Positions 1 to 12,800 are shown, numbered from the stretch's first letter. The stretch: DNA of 64,000 nucleotides from Rotaria sordida (GCA_905250125.1 CAJNOL010000005.1:232188-296187); one strand, 5' to 3'. Notes: generated by a model not told the origin, from the letters alone. A program made the numbers and translations.

Positions 1-649
1 TATGCTACTACATACTATATGACACTCGTTCGAAAAATCACCATTCAATCTTTCGAAATTTTCGTTGCTCTGAATGAAAAAATCTGACTGAAATCCTGAT
101 TTGAGATTGTATACTTCGCATGCTCTTACGAAATGTTGGTTGTAATAGACTTTTTTTAAAAGAAATACTTTGATTGAAGACATTAGAAATAAATGAATTT
201 TTATTTAAAAGTTTCCTACACAAGTTGCTCGATTACATCTTGACTCTTGAGGACGAACTGTAACTAGAAAAACTAGTTATTTTATAATAAATGATAATTG
301 CAGAAGTATAGTGTCTTTTTCTAATTGATTAAATGATCTGTCACTTTGTAAGTCTCATTTCGTTAAATTAATCTAATGTATTCATTTTAAATAGCTTCTC
401 TTCGAGTTACTAACCAACTTTAGATTATTGAAAGAAATATTCTTATCTGAATTTTGTTTTGTGATTTCTATTATTATTCAACAAATCATCATAGGAAACT
501 TTTTCTGTAAAATATATTTAGTTTTTTTTTTTGACTAGAAGAAAGCTTTCGTTCTTATTAAAACTTTTAGTGTATTCTAAATTCAAAAAACTATAAAGAT
601 ACATTTAGATATTCTATTTGTTATAAATGTTTATAAAATTTCATCTAAC
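1..649. other. non-coding stretch downstream of golgin exon 8
   Basis: This stretch follows the donor-like site (GTTAGA on the minus strand) that ends golgin exon 8, so it is probably the start of the next golgin intron. I found no further coiled-coil-coding exon here. The one longer minus-strand reading frame (38-223) lacks heptad character and splice context. Confidence 0.4.
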
Positions 650-3600
650 CTATAGATTGTTGTTTTGTTTGTTGTAATTCATTAATTCGATTTTCATATT
701 CATTTTTAAGATTATCAATAGTGGTGAAATATTGTTTATTTTGTTGTTTTTCATTATTAATTTCTTGAGAAATATTTTGATGATCATAAATTAATTGTTG
801 AACTCTTTCGAATAAATCTATTGATTCATTCGATGGAAGAATATTTTCAATATTTTTTATCATTGCTCGTAAATTATTTAAATCTTCAGTTAAATAAGAA
901 ATATTCATTTGTTGATTTGATAAAATAAGTTTTAGATCTGTATATTGATTTATATCTTGTTGAAGTGATTGAATTTGTTTTTGAAATTCTTCATTTGTTG
1001 TTTCAAGTTTTGTTTTATCATTAACTAATTGTTCGATATAATCTAATTTTTCATTAAATTTAATTAATAAATTTTCATATTTTTCTTTAATATCTTCATC
1101 AATTTTAATTTGTTGTTTTGTTAAATCACGTTCATTTTCAAGTTGTCGAATATGAAGATTTGATAATTCTAATTGTTCTTGTAAACGTTGTTTATCTTGT
1201 AATAAAAGACTTATATCCGAATCAAAATGTTCTTGAACTTCCACTGATGATGTTGATATTTCGTCTGAATGACGATCCTAAAATGAAAAATTTTTATTTC
1301 AATTTTAAATAATATTTATATCATGTATTATTTAACTCTACATAAGTAAAAAATATAATGAAAAAAAATAAACTATATAGCTAACTATAATACTCCCATA
1401 GTAATATAATACACAAATACAAGACATACAATATAAAATAACATGCAAGATGCATAATAAGTCAAATATCTCACGAGCTAATATGTCTATTTTATTATTT
1501 AACCGACTCACCATAATATTTCTTACAAAATGCTTCAAACTGAAATGATCTTCTCCTTTTGAAGTTGCCTATAAATATATATATCGAGAGTATATCTCCC
1601 TAGTTATATATATATATACAGTAAAACCTCTCTATTCTGAACACCACTGGGACTTTCTGAAATCGTTCATAATTACGGGGTGATCATAAAGGAGAGGATT
1701 TTGCAAAAAAACGTTTTTTTAATTTATATCACATGTTTTCATCTTTTCCTATTGTTCAACAGATTTTATTCATTAGATTTGTACATTCCATATATAATAT
1801 GAGAAAAAATTTTCCACTATCAAAATTTTAAGTACGTGGATCAGGTGCATAAAATATTCAGATATGGAATACTATTTGATCTCTGCAAGGTGTATGTCAC
1901 GTCTTATAGACGTGTGTAATGATATCTTGATCAAATTCATTTTTGAATTTTCTTTTAATCTTTTATTTCTGAGCGATTCGTATTCATCTGTGTTTTCTAA
2001 TTTTCTTTTTAACATATTTGAAACAGCTCCAATTGAAATATGAAATTTTTCACTTAATAGTCAATAAGAAAGCCCATTTTCTTTCTCTTTTATAAGGTTT
2101 ATTTTTTCTTCTAAACAAAGTTCATGACGAATTGTCACATTTAATAATTTAACATTAACATATAAACATACAAGACGTAACTCAGTTACGCATAGACGAG
2201 ATTGAAAATTATTTTTTTTTTGTCTATTTCTCTCTCTAAGCCAATTACAAAACTAGCCAATGAAATACATTGTGTTAATTCAAAGTTTAATGATGTCCTC
2301 TATAACGTTCACATTACAGAGGAAAATTATACAGTCGGAACCGTAAAAAAGTGTTCACATTCAGAATCGTGAGGATTTCATTAAGGAGGGGGCCAAAACC
2401 AGCAAAAATCGCTCGGGGGGACCGGAGAGCGTTCAGTATTACAGGTTGATCATTAAGGAGGGGTGTTCACTAATAGATGTTTTACTGTATATGTGTATGT
2501 GTGTGTGTAGTCTTATCTTTTTTTTTAGATAAATGATAAAAGATAAAAAAATTTTTCAAAATTTACTTTCATCATGGATTCAATAACGGTTTGTTTTTCA
2601 TTTAATTTTTGAAGAAGATCATCACGTTCTTTCGTTAATTCAGTTTGTTTGTCTTGATGGGTTTTTATAGCATGTTTACATTGATTAAATAATGCTTCAA
2701 ATTTGTAATTCTAAAATAAAATTGTAAAGTTATTATAGAAGTTGAACTGAACTAAGAGCATTTTATTCTTGAAATAAACAAAAGAAAAATAAAACATAGA
2801 AATTAGTTCTAGATATTTTTGAAACTTTCATAGTTTATTAGTTTATTGCGACAGTTCCAGATCTTTTGATTTATTTCTATCCTGAAATAAGAATATAAAA
2901 TTTGCTAGTTTATATGAATGATGCAAAAGGCACACTATTACTACTGTTATATCTTAAGATAGGAATAGTGACAAGATCTGAAACTTGCACAATAAACTAT
3001 TCTTGTTAAGATCTGTTTCTATGCATGACATTCATTTAAAAAATATCGTAAAAGTGCAATACCTTCGTAGTAATAAGCTGAGGGTACGAACTCTTTTCAA
3101 AATATTCATAGCTCATTTAGATCTGTATAATGCATATAGTCTGGACTCAAAAATGATTTATCAGTTGAAGAGTAGATGTATTATGCATTTTTAAACAGTG
3201 AATAAGTAGTAGCGTAATTAGACGGGAGCTCAATACACTTACAGAAGGCTTTGAGAGGTCTTCACCCTCTTTGCAAATATGATCAGGAGTTGGGTCGCTC
3301 GCCTCCTATAACCTTTCTCTTATCCCATGATGTAAAGAATACCAGAAAAATGACTTGTTGTTAAGTCATCAGATCATTACTAATAATTCTTTAAAACTCA
3401 AGAAAAAAATAAATAAAATAAAATTGAACCTTTTCACGAAGTTTTTGAATTTCTTCATGATCTGTTTCATGAGGTAATTGAATGAGATCTTGTTGTGCGG
3501 TAAGCTAAAGAAAGAATTAAATTTGTTTTTACTTAAATGACGAAAATCAATCATTTAACTTTTAATGTAAGTTCTTCAATTCTATTTTCTCGTTTTCGTA

Positions 3601-4383
3601 TTTCTTTTTTATGTAAACATTCAAGTTGTTCTTTAGCTTGTCGATCAAGTTTAGTCTGTTCACGTAATTCTGAAAGTCGTTTCATTGATGTATCTTGATA
3701 TTGTTGTAAAATATTCTAACAAACAAAAAAAAAAACAAAGAATATATGATTTGAAAGAATTCTTATTTATTTATTTTTTATATACTTTAATATGTTCTTT
3801 TTCTCGTTCAACTTCATCATAAGCATTTTTTAATTGATTAAATTTATTCTTATAAATAGCAAGTAATTTTTGCATTTTTATCATTTTCTAGAATAACTAA
3901 TACTTTAAGAAGAAAAAGAATTTTTTAAAATATTTTAATAAACTCACAGCATTATTTTCATGATCACTCTCATCACCACCACCACCATATTCAGATTCAA
4001 TATCCGATGGTGGCATATAAGTACGTTTTGGTGATACATAAGTCATGATAGAATTAGAACTTTGACTAACACTAAATTGACTGATATCACTTGAAGCTGA
4101 ATCTAATCGAGAACGATTATTTTCCTTAAAAGAAAAATGAAATTATGAAATAGAAATTTCAAGATGAATAAACTTTTTTACAAGATTATCATCTCGACTA
4201 GTAATTGAAGATGTTCGAGTATCAGAATCTCTTGATATAGATACCTATTTTAAAATAAAAAGAATGATATAATTATGAATATTTTTCCAAACATACTGAA
4301 TCAGATGATGGAATGCTCGGTAATACATTTAAATTTGTTTTAGTAACTTGAGTTGCTAACTTTTCTTTTAAATTTTTAAACAT
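650..4383 (-). CDS. GOLGA4: Golgin-245/GOLGA4-like coiled-coil tether (5' part; C-terminus beyond left edge)
   Basis: Eight exons on the minus strand (4297-4383, 4182-4244, 3948-4124, 3786-3887, 3560-3715, 3430-3504, 2567-2710, 650-1277) join in frame to about 477 residues. The protein starts MFKNLKEKLATQV, the amphipathic MFxxLKxK start shared by golgin-97 and golgin-245, which in those proteins captures endosome-derived vesicles at the trans-Golgi. A Ser-rich acidic linker follows, then a block (YKNKFNQLKNAYDEVEREK, then SMKRLSELREQTKLDRQAK) that aligns well with the golgin-245 segment upstream of its long coiled coil. The rest is Gln/Glu/Lys heptad coiled coil. The C-terminal GRIP domain that binds Arl1 is not in the window; exon 8 ends in phase 1 and the gene continues to the left. 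The intron between exons 7 and 8 carries a pogo-like transposon, and the intron between exons 6 and 7 carries half a foldback element. The family is confident; GOLGA4 over GOLGA1 rests on the second block. Confidence 0.82.
1619..2487 (-). mobile_element. Degenerate pogo/Tigger-like DNA transposon inside a golgin intron
   Basis: The element is bounded by inverted ends (CAGTAAAACCTCTCTATTCT on the left; its mate at 2461-2487 reads CAGTAAAACATCTATTAG on the minus strand). A TA dinucleotide flanks both sides, as expected for Tc1/mariner/pogo insertion. On the minus strand, about 2142 down to 1961 encodes a recognisable helix-turn-helix of the CENP-B/pogo N-terminal type (LCLEEKINLIKEKENG, then ISIGAVSNMLKRK) interrupted by one stop. 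The catalytic DDE region is missing, so it is a non-autonomous relic of about 870 bp. A GGGG-rich patch near 2415 lies in the right subterminal region. Confidence 0.75.
2851..3190. mobile_element. Partial copy of the ~600-bp foldback family (copy 1)
   Basis: The sequence matches the centre and right arm of the elements at 10231-10872 and 12669-13240. Shared landmarks are the CAGATCTTTTGAT-like centre, the stretch CATTCATTTAAAAAATA, and AGTAATAAGCTGAG. The left arm is absent, so this copy is half of the palindrome. It lies in the golgin intron between exons 6 and 7. Confidence 0.6.
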
Positions 4384-5679
4384 GATGCGATGATTTGAAA
4401 AATAAATCGGATAGAAAACAATCTTAATAATAGATGTAGACTGGGTATCTTTTTTTTCCTTTTACTATCCTTGTTGTTACTGTTGTTATTCATCAATTCA
4501 TTGTTGGTTGTTTTAAAAACCAATCCGATTTTCCGAGATGATATTACCGTATCATACGAATCAATTTGACTTGATCTCATACATTTAAAAAGTGCGCAAA
4601 GTAAAGCAAGATAATATTGTTATATTTTATCTTTTTTTTCTCCCTCAACTCAAACTAATGAGATGTCGCCTACAGACTAGATTCTCTTTAAATATAAGTA
4701 ACTTTTCGAACAGTTCCAAACGATATGTTAATTGTTTTGTAACATACTAGTTTAGTCAAAATGATTGCAACATCGGATATTTCATCAAACATCTCAGCAC
4801 AGATAAATCATAAAGTCTTGAAATTTTCTTAAAAAAAAAAGATGCACCATTGAATTCTGTATAAACTTCTCATTGGCGTAATTTAAAACTATAGAACTGA
4901 ATATTTTTATGGACCACATAGCATGTTTCTACCTAGTGTACTAAAGTTGCACACATTGTTTTTACTAATTTGTATTTTTTCCATATGAACCAAATCTTTA
5001 ATTTTTAAAATAGAACTTATTGCTTGGTCACCTTTGAAAAACTCAATTGATTGTGTAGATATACGAAATTTTCTAATGCTGAATCGTTCGGGCTCTTTTT
5101 TGTCATTCAACTTTTGAAATTTTAATATCGATGATAAATAGATTAATTTTATGGTTTAAATTATAAGTAGTGCGAATCTAATGGACTTGCTGGACCTTTT
5201 TTGAAAAATAGAAAAGATGCCAGTAAATCTTTAGAAAAAAGTGGTCTATAAATTCAAGTATTTTGATCTTGTATGCATATAGTCAGACTCTTTAGAAACA
5301 CTTTGTATAGATCCGAATTTTTCTGTCAAGTACTTGTTCAATTCGAAAAAAAAGCTCAGTTGAGAGCCAATCGTCGCACTGCCAATATCGTCCACAACAT
5401 ATCAGTTAAACAAATACGCAAACACTTAAAGGGAATTTTTCGGACTTTTCTTTGAAAATCTAAACCTCTGCAATGTTACACATCTACCTAGGAAAGATCG
5501 ATCGGTATAGGCACGAAGCTTATTCATTTGAAATAGAAGTTTTGTCATGCAAATCAATGGAATTGATAAAAGTGGTTTTTCAGAGCAGTAAATAAGGTAC
5601 GACAGAGGATGAGGATCCAAACTTTCCTTGCCATTTTTTCACAAAAAGTAATTCTGGATGAGCAATAGGCTCAGTCCAG

Positions 5680-5889
5680 CAATGTTCAGATTTTCTAAAA
5701 AGGAAATTTCAAAAATTTCGGAGATTTCAAGCATTTATGTTCTGAATTTTACGTTACTTCCTAAAATGATATAATTTCTGAAATTTCCAATATGTCTAAA
5801 AACTTTTGATTTGCACTGCTATATAGTTATCGAGCTGGTGGAAATTTCAGAAATGTGGGTAATTTCCTTTTTTGGAAATCTGAACATAC
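5680..5889. repeat. Short foldback element (~210 bp)
   Basis: The left arm begins AATGTTCAGATTTTCTAAAA. The right arm, read in reverse complement, begins ATGTTCAGATTTCCAAAAAA. The arms are about 50 bp, diverged, and enclose an AT-rich loop. This is typical MITE architecture with no coding capacity. Confidence 0.6.
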
Positions 5890-5940
5890 CTCTATGTTTA
5901 ATACTTATTCTTGATGTAAAGGTATTTTTATGTGTAAAGT

Positions 5941-6432
5941 TAAATCATTTGACATGATTAAATTCTCTTCTTTTATTTAATATGATATCAATAACATAAA
6001 ATTAACAAAAAAACTAGTGACATTTCGTATTCTGATAAGATATTTTGTTAGACATGAACATAAAAGTAAATGACGTAACATACATAAACGTATAAGAAAA
6101 AACCAGAACAAAATAAGAACAAACAAAATTAAACTATTTTCAGTCAATTTTTGATAGTTATACGGAAAACAAGACGGCAACAGCGACTAGGTAACGATCT
6201 AATCCTTCTTCGCATCACTATCAAGAATTGATTGAAAATAGTCTAATTTGTTTGTTCTTATTTTGTTGTATTTTTCTTTTACATTTATGTATGTTACGTA
6301 ATTTACTTTTACATTTATGTCTGCGAAGTATCTTATCGAGATACGAAACGTCACTAGTTTTTTGATAATTTTATATTATTAATATTATATTAAATAAAAG
6401 AAGAGAATTTAATCATGTCAAATATCAATTTA
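5941..6432. repeat. Foldback element (~490 bp, arms ~220 bp)
   Basis: Long inverted repeat. The left arm carries GACATGATTAAATTCTCTTC, and the same 20-mer reappears in reverse complement near 6400-6420. Further matched blocks include ACTAGTGACATTTCGTAT and AAAATAAGAACAAACAAA. The centre lies near 6180-6210. No open reading frame inside has transposase features. Confidence 0.75.
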
Positions 6433-8440
6433 ATCTTCTTATTACAAGAAGAAAGTTAATTCTTAGCTCCCCATTGACAATCGGAATTACCATTTGTAGA
6501 ATAATTGTAGAAAATAAAGGAAGCATGGGATTTGAAAACGATAAGAACATTTTTTTTATAGTGAACCTTATGAACTATCGATTGGTAAAAAGAATAATTT
6601 TCTTCATCGCTCCGTCTTTGAAATATTGGACCTACAAAATCGATAATTTTGCAAAGAAAATGAAAAAAAATCGAATTTTTCGAAACAAATCGTTCCCTAC
6701 GTACAGAAGATAAAAATCTTTCGAAATTTCTATGTGATATAAAGTGATAAAAGTGTCTACTAGTAAGTTAGATATATTTTGAATGCATCGCGATAAGTTG
6801 ACCAATTACACATACTCACGCACATAATCGGCCAAGGAACCATTATGAGGTATCTTTAGAGCAATCAAGAAAAATGGTAATATATGTATTATAAATCTCA
6901 GATTATGAGAAGTTAGAATAACATGTATTATGAATTAAATATCTTCAGAAGTTATAAAACAGTTCAAAGCAAGTTAGATGCCTATTGAAGACGACATGCT
7001 ATAAACACATGCGCTCTTTTGACATTAATTTTTATCGGTTTATTCTCTCCGTTTTCCATAACTTTCATAAGATAGGATAGATGTTGCTTTTTGCTTATTC
7101 AATAATGTAATCAAAGAAAAAAAATCAACGTTTAGTGTATTGTTTCATCCCTTTACTCCATCATATAGTTAATCGACCAATTAAATGACCCTACACAAAA
7201 AGGTAGACACTCGGTGGATCAGACCACATAATTGTCATACGAGGCATGCTAGTACTCTATTCGTATAGTTATTTTATCGATAGTTCTTTTGAAACCACTG
7301 TGGGAGTAAAGGGTTAATAGTAAATTGCAGATATTGAAAATATCTGCTTTTTTAGGAATAACTGAGAAAGAGAAACGAAAAAATCTTGAATTGATTAGCT
7401 GTTAATAAAACTTCATGACTGACTATAATACTGCTTTAATCATGGCTGGAAAAAAAATTGAAAAATCAATGTTTGAATATTTCTTTTTCAATGATTGTAA
7501 ATCATTCAAATAAACTATGTCGTACAACGAAACAGTTTGATTGATGATAATTCACCTTTCTTTTTTATAGAGCAATTTAAATCAATTTTTATACTAAATA
7601 TTAGTATTTACAAAAGAATGTTAATTTTCAATATTGTGTGTATATTTTTATTTATTTAGAATGATATTTTAATATCTAAGAATGAGAAGACAGTTTTCTT
7701 TATTTCCAATAGGCCACAAATAATATAGGAAGACGAATATAAAGTTTCATCAAGATATTTTAATCAGATATCTGAAGACAACTAGTGATAATGATCTATG
7801 TAGTACATATAATATAGACTAATAGACTCAACTTAGACTCATTTTACACTAGTATTTTCAATGGAAATCCAAAATAATAAAATATTTTCTTATACTTTGT
7901 TTTTGCAAGCAGTATTTGATGACAACTTCTGTATTGAAAGAAAGCCATAAATCTAAGTTTATATAACAAGTAATATCTTTAATTTAGTATTATATACGCC
8001 TTCTAAGACTTTGACACCTCAATATAAACTTCTTCAGTATATCTAAACAATTTATAAAAAAGCGTGTATATTAGAAGAAGCAGCTATTCTGTACATTTTG
8101 CTTGTGTTTGATATACTTGTTTATTAGAAACACTACTTCATACGACTCACGTTGTCCTTTTTATAATAAATATCAGACCATCCACATAAAAAGAAAATAC
8201 TTTTGATTGGTTCAAATGTCGTTTTCATTATTCGCGTGGTATGTGGCGTTACTTATTGCTTGCTAAATGTGAACAAGCAAATCAACATTTATCTAAATGA
8301 CTCAGTTATTCCGGCATTTGATCCATCGTCTTATTCTTTCTATTTCTCGTTAGTTAGTTCTTTCTTTCTGGAAAAGAACTCTCGTCATTTCTAGTTTGTT
8401 TATAATAAATACTCTTATTTATTGTAGAGGTCATATTAAC

Positions 8441-9313
8441 ATGTCTCGAAATTCTTATATTGAATTTAAAATCCATGCTTTAAAACGTCCGAAAATTAAT
8501 CATAATTTATCATCTATTGTTCAATTTGATTCAACAACAATATCTGACGATGTTCCACAAGAATTTATTTCCACTTTTGATAATAGTGCCATAAAATCTA
8601 GTAATGTTTCTACGTGTACACCTGAACGTTCTATTCCTGTTCAATCCAATACTCATCATGATATTTTTAAATTTAAAAAACATTCTCGTAAATCTGTTGT
8701 ATCATCAGATCCTATTGTGAATATTTTAAATAATAATTTAAAACAAATTATTATTGACGAATCTAAAGTAAATAATGAAAATGGAACTATTGATGTATAT
8801 ACTATAAAACAAGATCTTAGTAATACATTAGAAAATGATGAAATTTCAATTGAAAAAGATGATATTGAAAATGCTGATTATAATGAAGTACCTATAGAAG
8901 AATTTGGTATGGCTGCTATACGTGGTATGGGCTATAATGAAAATATTGGTCTTGGTAAATCAAATAAAAAACAAATTAATATATTTAATCCAGAAATACG
9001 ACCTCATGGACTTGGATTAGGAGCAGATCGAGAAGTATTAGTAAAAATAAATAGATTAAAACGTAATTTAAAAGAAGCTGGTATTAATGAAAATGATGAT
9101 TTATATTTTGAAAAAGGAGCTTTTGTTTTTATTGAAAAAGGTTCATATTCTAATTTATATGGTACGATCGTATCGATTAATGAAGATCTTAATCGTATTG
9201 ATGTTAAATTAACTACGAATGATGATATAAATGAAACAATTTCTATTTCACAATATAATATTAAATTAGTAAATGAAAAAGAATTTCTTAAATATAGTAA
9301 ATATGTAAAGTAA
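8441..9313 (+). CDS. GPKOW: GPKOW-like G-patch and KOW domain protein (Spp2/MOS2 family)
   Basis: A single-exon frame of 290 residues if it starts at ATG 8441 (MSRNSYIEF). That start is preferred over 8396 because an acceptor-like TTTATTGTAG lies 13 bp upstream of it. In the C-terminal half, the segment YNEVPIEEFGMAAIRGMGY with the downstream RPHGLGLGAD is a classic Spp2/GPKOW G-patch. In this family the G-patch activates the spliceosomal DEAH helicase DHX16/Prp2. The last third (KGAFVFIEKGSYSNLYGTI) is a KOW motif. Human GPKOW is longer and has a second KOW, which is not found here. The next gene starts 104 bp downstream. A donor-like GTAAAG at 9305, just before the stop, is in phase with the next exon (see findings). 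Confidence 0.82.
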   Translation: MSRNSYIEFKIHALKRPKINHNLSSIVQFDSTTISDDVPQEFISTFDNSAIKSSNVSTCTPERSIPVQSNTHHDIFKFKKHSRKSVVSSDPIVNILNNNLKQIIIDESKVNNENGTIDVYTIKQDLSNTLENDEISIEKDDIENADYNEVPIEEFGMAAIRGMGYNENIGLGKSNKKQINIFNPEIRPHGLGLGADREVLVKINRLKRNLKEAGINENDDLYFEKGAFVFIEKGSYSNLYGTIVSINEDLNRIDVKLTTNDDINETISISQYNIKLVNEKEFLKYSKYVK

Positions 9314-9416
9314 TTTTTTAATTCAGATATTATTTATGACAAATATTAAAATAAATTAATTCCGATTGATATTAATTATTATTTTTTTTTTTTGTAAATA
9401 TATGTTTTTTTTTCAG

Positions 9417-9725
9417 ATGCTTCCTCAATTGAAAGATTTTAATTGGTATATTGATATGAAATTATTAGCAGGTGCTAATGGTCAACGTATCCAACAACCA
9501 TCATGTGTTCTTTCTTTAGATGTTTGTAGACAAATTCTTTTTTTCTTAATTAACGAATAAATTGTTTTCTGATTTTTTTTTTAATAGATAAATGATCCAA
9601 CAAAATCAGATGGTGAAAATGAAAAATCTGTTCAAATTGAATTATCAAAAGAAACACTTAATCTTGTCTTGGATAATTTTACACGAATTCGTGAACAACT
9701 TAATATTTTAGCTAAACGAGAATAA
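9417..9725 (+). CDS. COMMD9: COMM-domain protein, COMMD9-like, COMM domain only
   Basis: Two exons (9417-9521, 9588-9725) encode 80 residues. The start MLPQLKDFNWYIDMK and the end VQIELSKETLNLVLDN-FTRIREQL match the COMM domain of COMMD9. COMMD proteins form the Commander complex that recycles endosomal cargo. The N-terminal helical domain of COMMD9 is missing, and there is no room for it upstream because GPKOW ends 104 bp before. A strong acceptor (T-run followed by CAG) sits immediately before the ATG. The piece could be a short COMM-only protein (as COMMD6 is in vertebrates), a trans-spliced cistron, or the 3' exons of a fusion with GPKOW. The COMM domain is confident; the gene boundary is not. 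Confidence 0.72.
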
Positions 9726-9865
9726 AAGATTGTTTTTTTTTATTGCAATAGAAATGTGATTTTTCTCTTATTTTTTCTTTTTATTAATTTGATTTGTCCT
9801 TGATGAAAAGATAAAGTTACTTTCCAATGATATTTCGTCTATCTCTAGAGAAAAAAGAACGTAAC

Positions 9866-12800
9866 ATGTATAAACATTCAAAAAATCGACGTCATGGCGA
9901 TCCAGTACAAGTACCTGGCAGTTTAACGGATCAAATCAATCAAGATCGAAATGTTACGAATACAAAAACTCGACAAAAACAAAAACGAAAATATGATGAT
10001 GATGAAGATGAACAAGTTTGTTTAGAGAAAATATTTTATTTAATAAATATTTATACATAAATTGTATTTTTAATTTAGATTATTGATGATCGTCTATCAA
10101 GAAAAATTATTCAACAAGCTCGAGAACAACAAAATGAATTTGATAATGATGAACTTTTAGCTATCAGTAAAGAAGAAACGTAAGAATATAAAATAAGATT
10201 AATCTGCACAGATGTTCCGAAGTCACCAAGTTTAAGGAGTCCTCCAACTGATAAATCGCTTTTGACTCGAGGCTATGTGCATTATGTAGACCCAAATGAA
10301 CTATGAATATTTTGATAAGAGTTTGTGTTCTTAGCTTATTGCTGCGGAGATACTGCACTTTGACAGGTATTTTTTACAATCAATGTCGTTGTAACAGAAA
10401 ACTAATTTTCGAATCTCGACTTGAAACATTACATACAGACAGACGTAATGAGAATAGTTTATTGCAAATGTTTCAGATCTTGTCGCTATTCCTATCCTAA
10501 GATATAGATATAATAATACTTAGAATCTATCGGATCCAAAATGTTTCAGAGCTGGACCTGGTTAACGGAGAATTTTCAGATTCGATCAACCGAAAAATTT
10601 CAGACCCATAGAAGTAAGTCAGAAGACTTTAAACTATTCTCTTTAAGGTTTTTCTCTATGCAAAGTTTCTAGTCGAAATTCAAAAATCGATTTTTCTGTT
10701 ACCACGACATTCATTTAAAAAATACCATAAAAGTGCAGTATCTTCGCAGTAATGAGCTGAGAACACGAATTCTTTCTTTTAAGGATATTCATAAATTATT
10801 TGGATCTACGTAATGCGCTTAATATCGTTTCAAAAGCGATTTATTATTTCTAGGACTTTCTTTGTAAGAAGGTTGGGTTTACGACATTGGGAGAGGGTCA
10901 TCTCATCCGTACTCAGAACACACATGTTAATCTACTATTAATATTGAACAAATATTTTTTTTTGTAGAGATCTAGAATCAATAGAACGTATAAATAAAAT
11001 TAAAAAAAATCGAACGGAAGATAGTGATGAAGATGATTTAAATGTTCAAGAAGATGATTATGATGATGAAGAAGTTTCAGTAAGAGAAATTCAATTAGAA
11101 TTGTTTGTTTTTCGATATTATTTATTTCAAGATCGATGAAGAAGATGAGAAAGCACTTGAAGCATTTATGAGTGGTCAACCACGACGTTTACTTGGTGAT
11201 ATTATTGCTGAAAAACAAGCACAAAATCAATCATCACGTAATTAACTGATAATCTAATAATAAAACATTTAATTTTGTTTTATATTTCTAGCTGATAATG
11301 ATCTTGATCCACGTATTTCCAGTATGTATGAACAAGTCGGTCAAATTCTTGCTCATTATCGAAGTGGTAAAATACCAAAAGCATTTAAAATTCTACCAAA
11401 TTTAGCTAATTGGGAACAAGTAAATGAAATTTTCTTTTTTTTTTTTTTTTAATGTAAAACATATAAAAATGATTTCTTTTCAGGTGCTACTCATAACACA
11501 ACCAGATCGATGGACTGCAGCATCTATGTATCAAGCAACACGAATATTTGCTTCAAATATGGATGCTAAAATGGCTCAAAGGTATATTTTCATATAAAAG
11601 ATCTTCGATTTTTTTTTATTAATATAAGTAGATTCTATAATATTATTTTACTTCCACGTATTCGCGATGATATTGATGAATATAAAAAACTTAATTTTCA
11701 TCTTTATATGGTAAGCTTTTTCTTTATGACGTAAAAAAAAAGAAAATAATAATTATATTTTATATAGGCATTAAGAAAAGCTTTATTTAAACCAAGTGCT
11801 TTCTTCAAAGGGATTATTCTACCATTATGTGAGGTAAAATGTTCTTTTTTCAATAACATGTGAAGAAACAAAAAGAGACTTCAGAGGAAATGTTAGATTC
11901 ACATCGCATTTTACAAATAGATGCTGTAAATTCTATAAAAAAAAACTTATATTGCATTGGCACATAAGTTCTGAGCATTTGGATCAGTAGAATTATATCA
12001 CCAATATAAAACTATATTTTAAGGCAACTAATTATACATTCTGATAGCGCTCTGAATTCTCTATCATCCTATGTATTTAAGTCTTGACTTGCATTTATTT
12101 GCTGAAAATATATTTTGAAAACAGTGAAGACACCCTCACCCTCAGATTCCTACGAACTCCATTTTTTTGTTCCTTTCTCATGTATTTAAAAGATTTTTAT
12201 CTATACAATAACCCGTTTTTTTTAGAAAAGTAATTATATATTGTGAGAGCTCTTGAAATGCTCTATCGCCCTGTATATTCAGGTTTTGACTTGAACTTAT
12301 TTGTTGAGAAATATTTCGAATATTGTCAATGCGAGTGAGAGTGTCTTCACTGTAGTCAAAATATTTGTTCAGCAAATAAATGCAAGTCAAGACTTAAATA
12401 CATAGGGTGATAGAGAATTCTGAGCGCTATCTGAACATATAATTACTTGCCTTAAAATGTAGTTTTATCTTGACGATATAATTCTACTGATCCAAACGCT
12501 CAGAACTTATGTGCCAATGTAATAGTTTAACTTTTATTAATTCACTATAAGTAAATCAACTCTAGTTAGATTGAGTTACAGATAATGGTTAGTTCTTCAC
12601 ATATGCATTGAAATTATGAAATATTTCAATTGAATTTGTCGATATAAAATCAACATTTCAATAATCTTACAAGGAAAGTCCTCCAACTGATTAATCTCAT
12701 TTGAGTCGAAATTATGAGCATAATATGGACTCAAATGAGCATTGAATCATAGTTTACAGCTGCTTGAAATACTGCACTTAACGGTAGTTTTAAATGAATG

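Larger units (their letters stand above)
4384..8440. other. Intergenic region between divergent golgin and GPKOW genes
   Basis: This 4-kb stretch separates divergently transcribed genes and so should hold both promoters. It contains two foldback elements (5680-5889 and 5941-6432). No supported coding exon was seen. The frame at 8203-8394 has no family resemblance and is probably 5' leader of the downstream cluster. The remainder (about 6470-8200) is plain AT-rich sequence in which I see nothing further. Confidence 0.5.

Noticed and set aside
8203-8394. 63-codon frame upstream of GPKOW
   Set aside because: No family resemblance and not in continuous frame with GPKOW; more likely leader sequence.
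9305-9326. 22-bp intron from GTAAAG to TTCAG after the GPKOW frame
   Set aside because: Too short to be spliced; the longer intron to 9416 is the only reasonable alternative.
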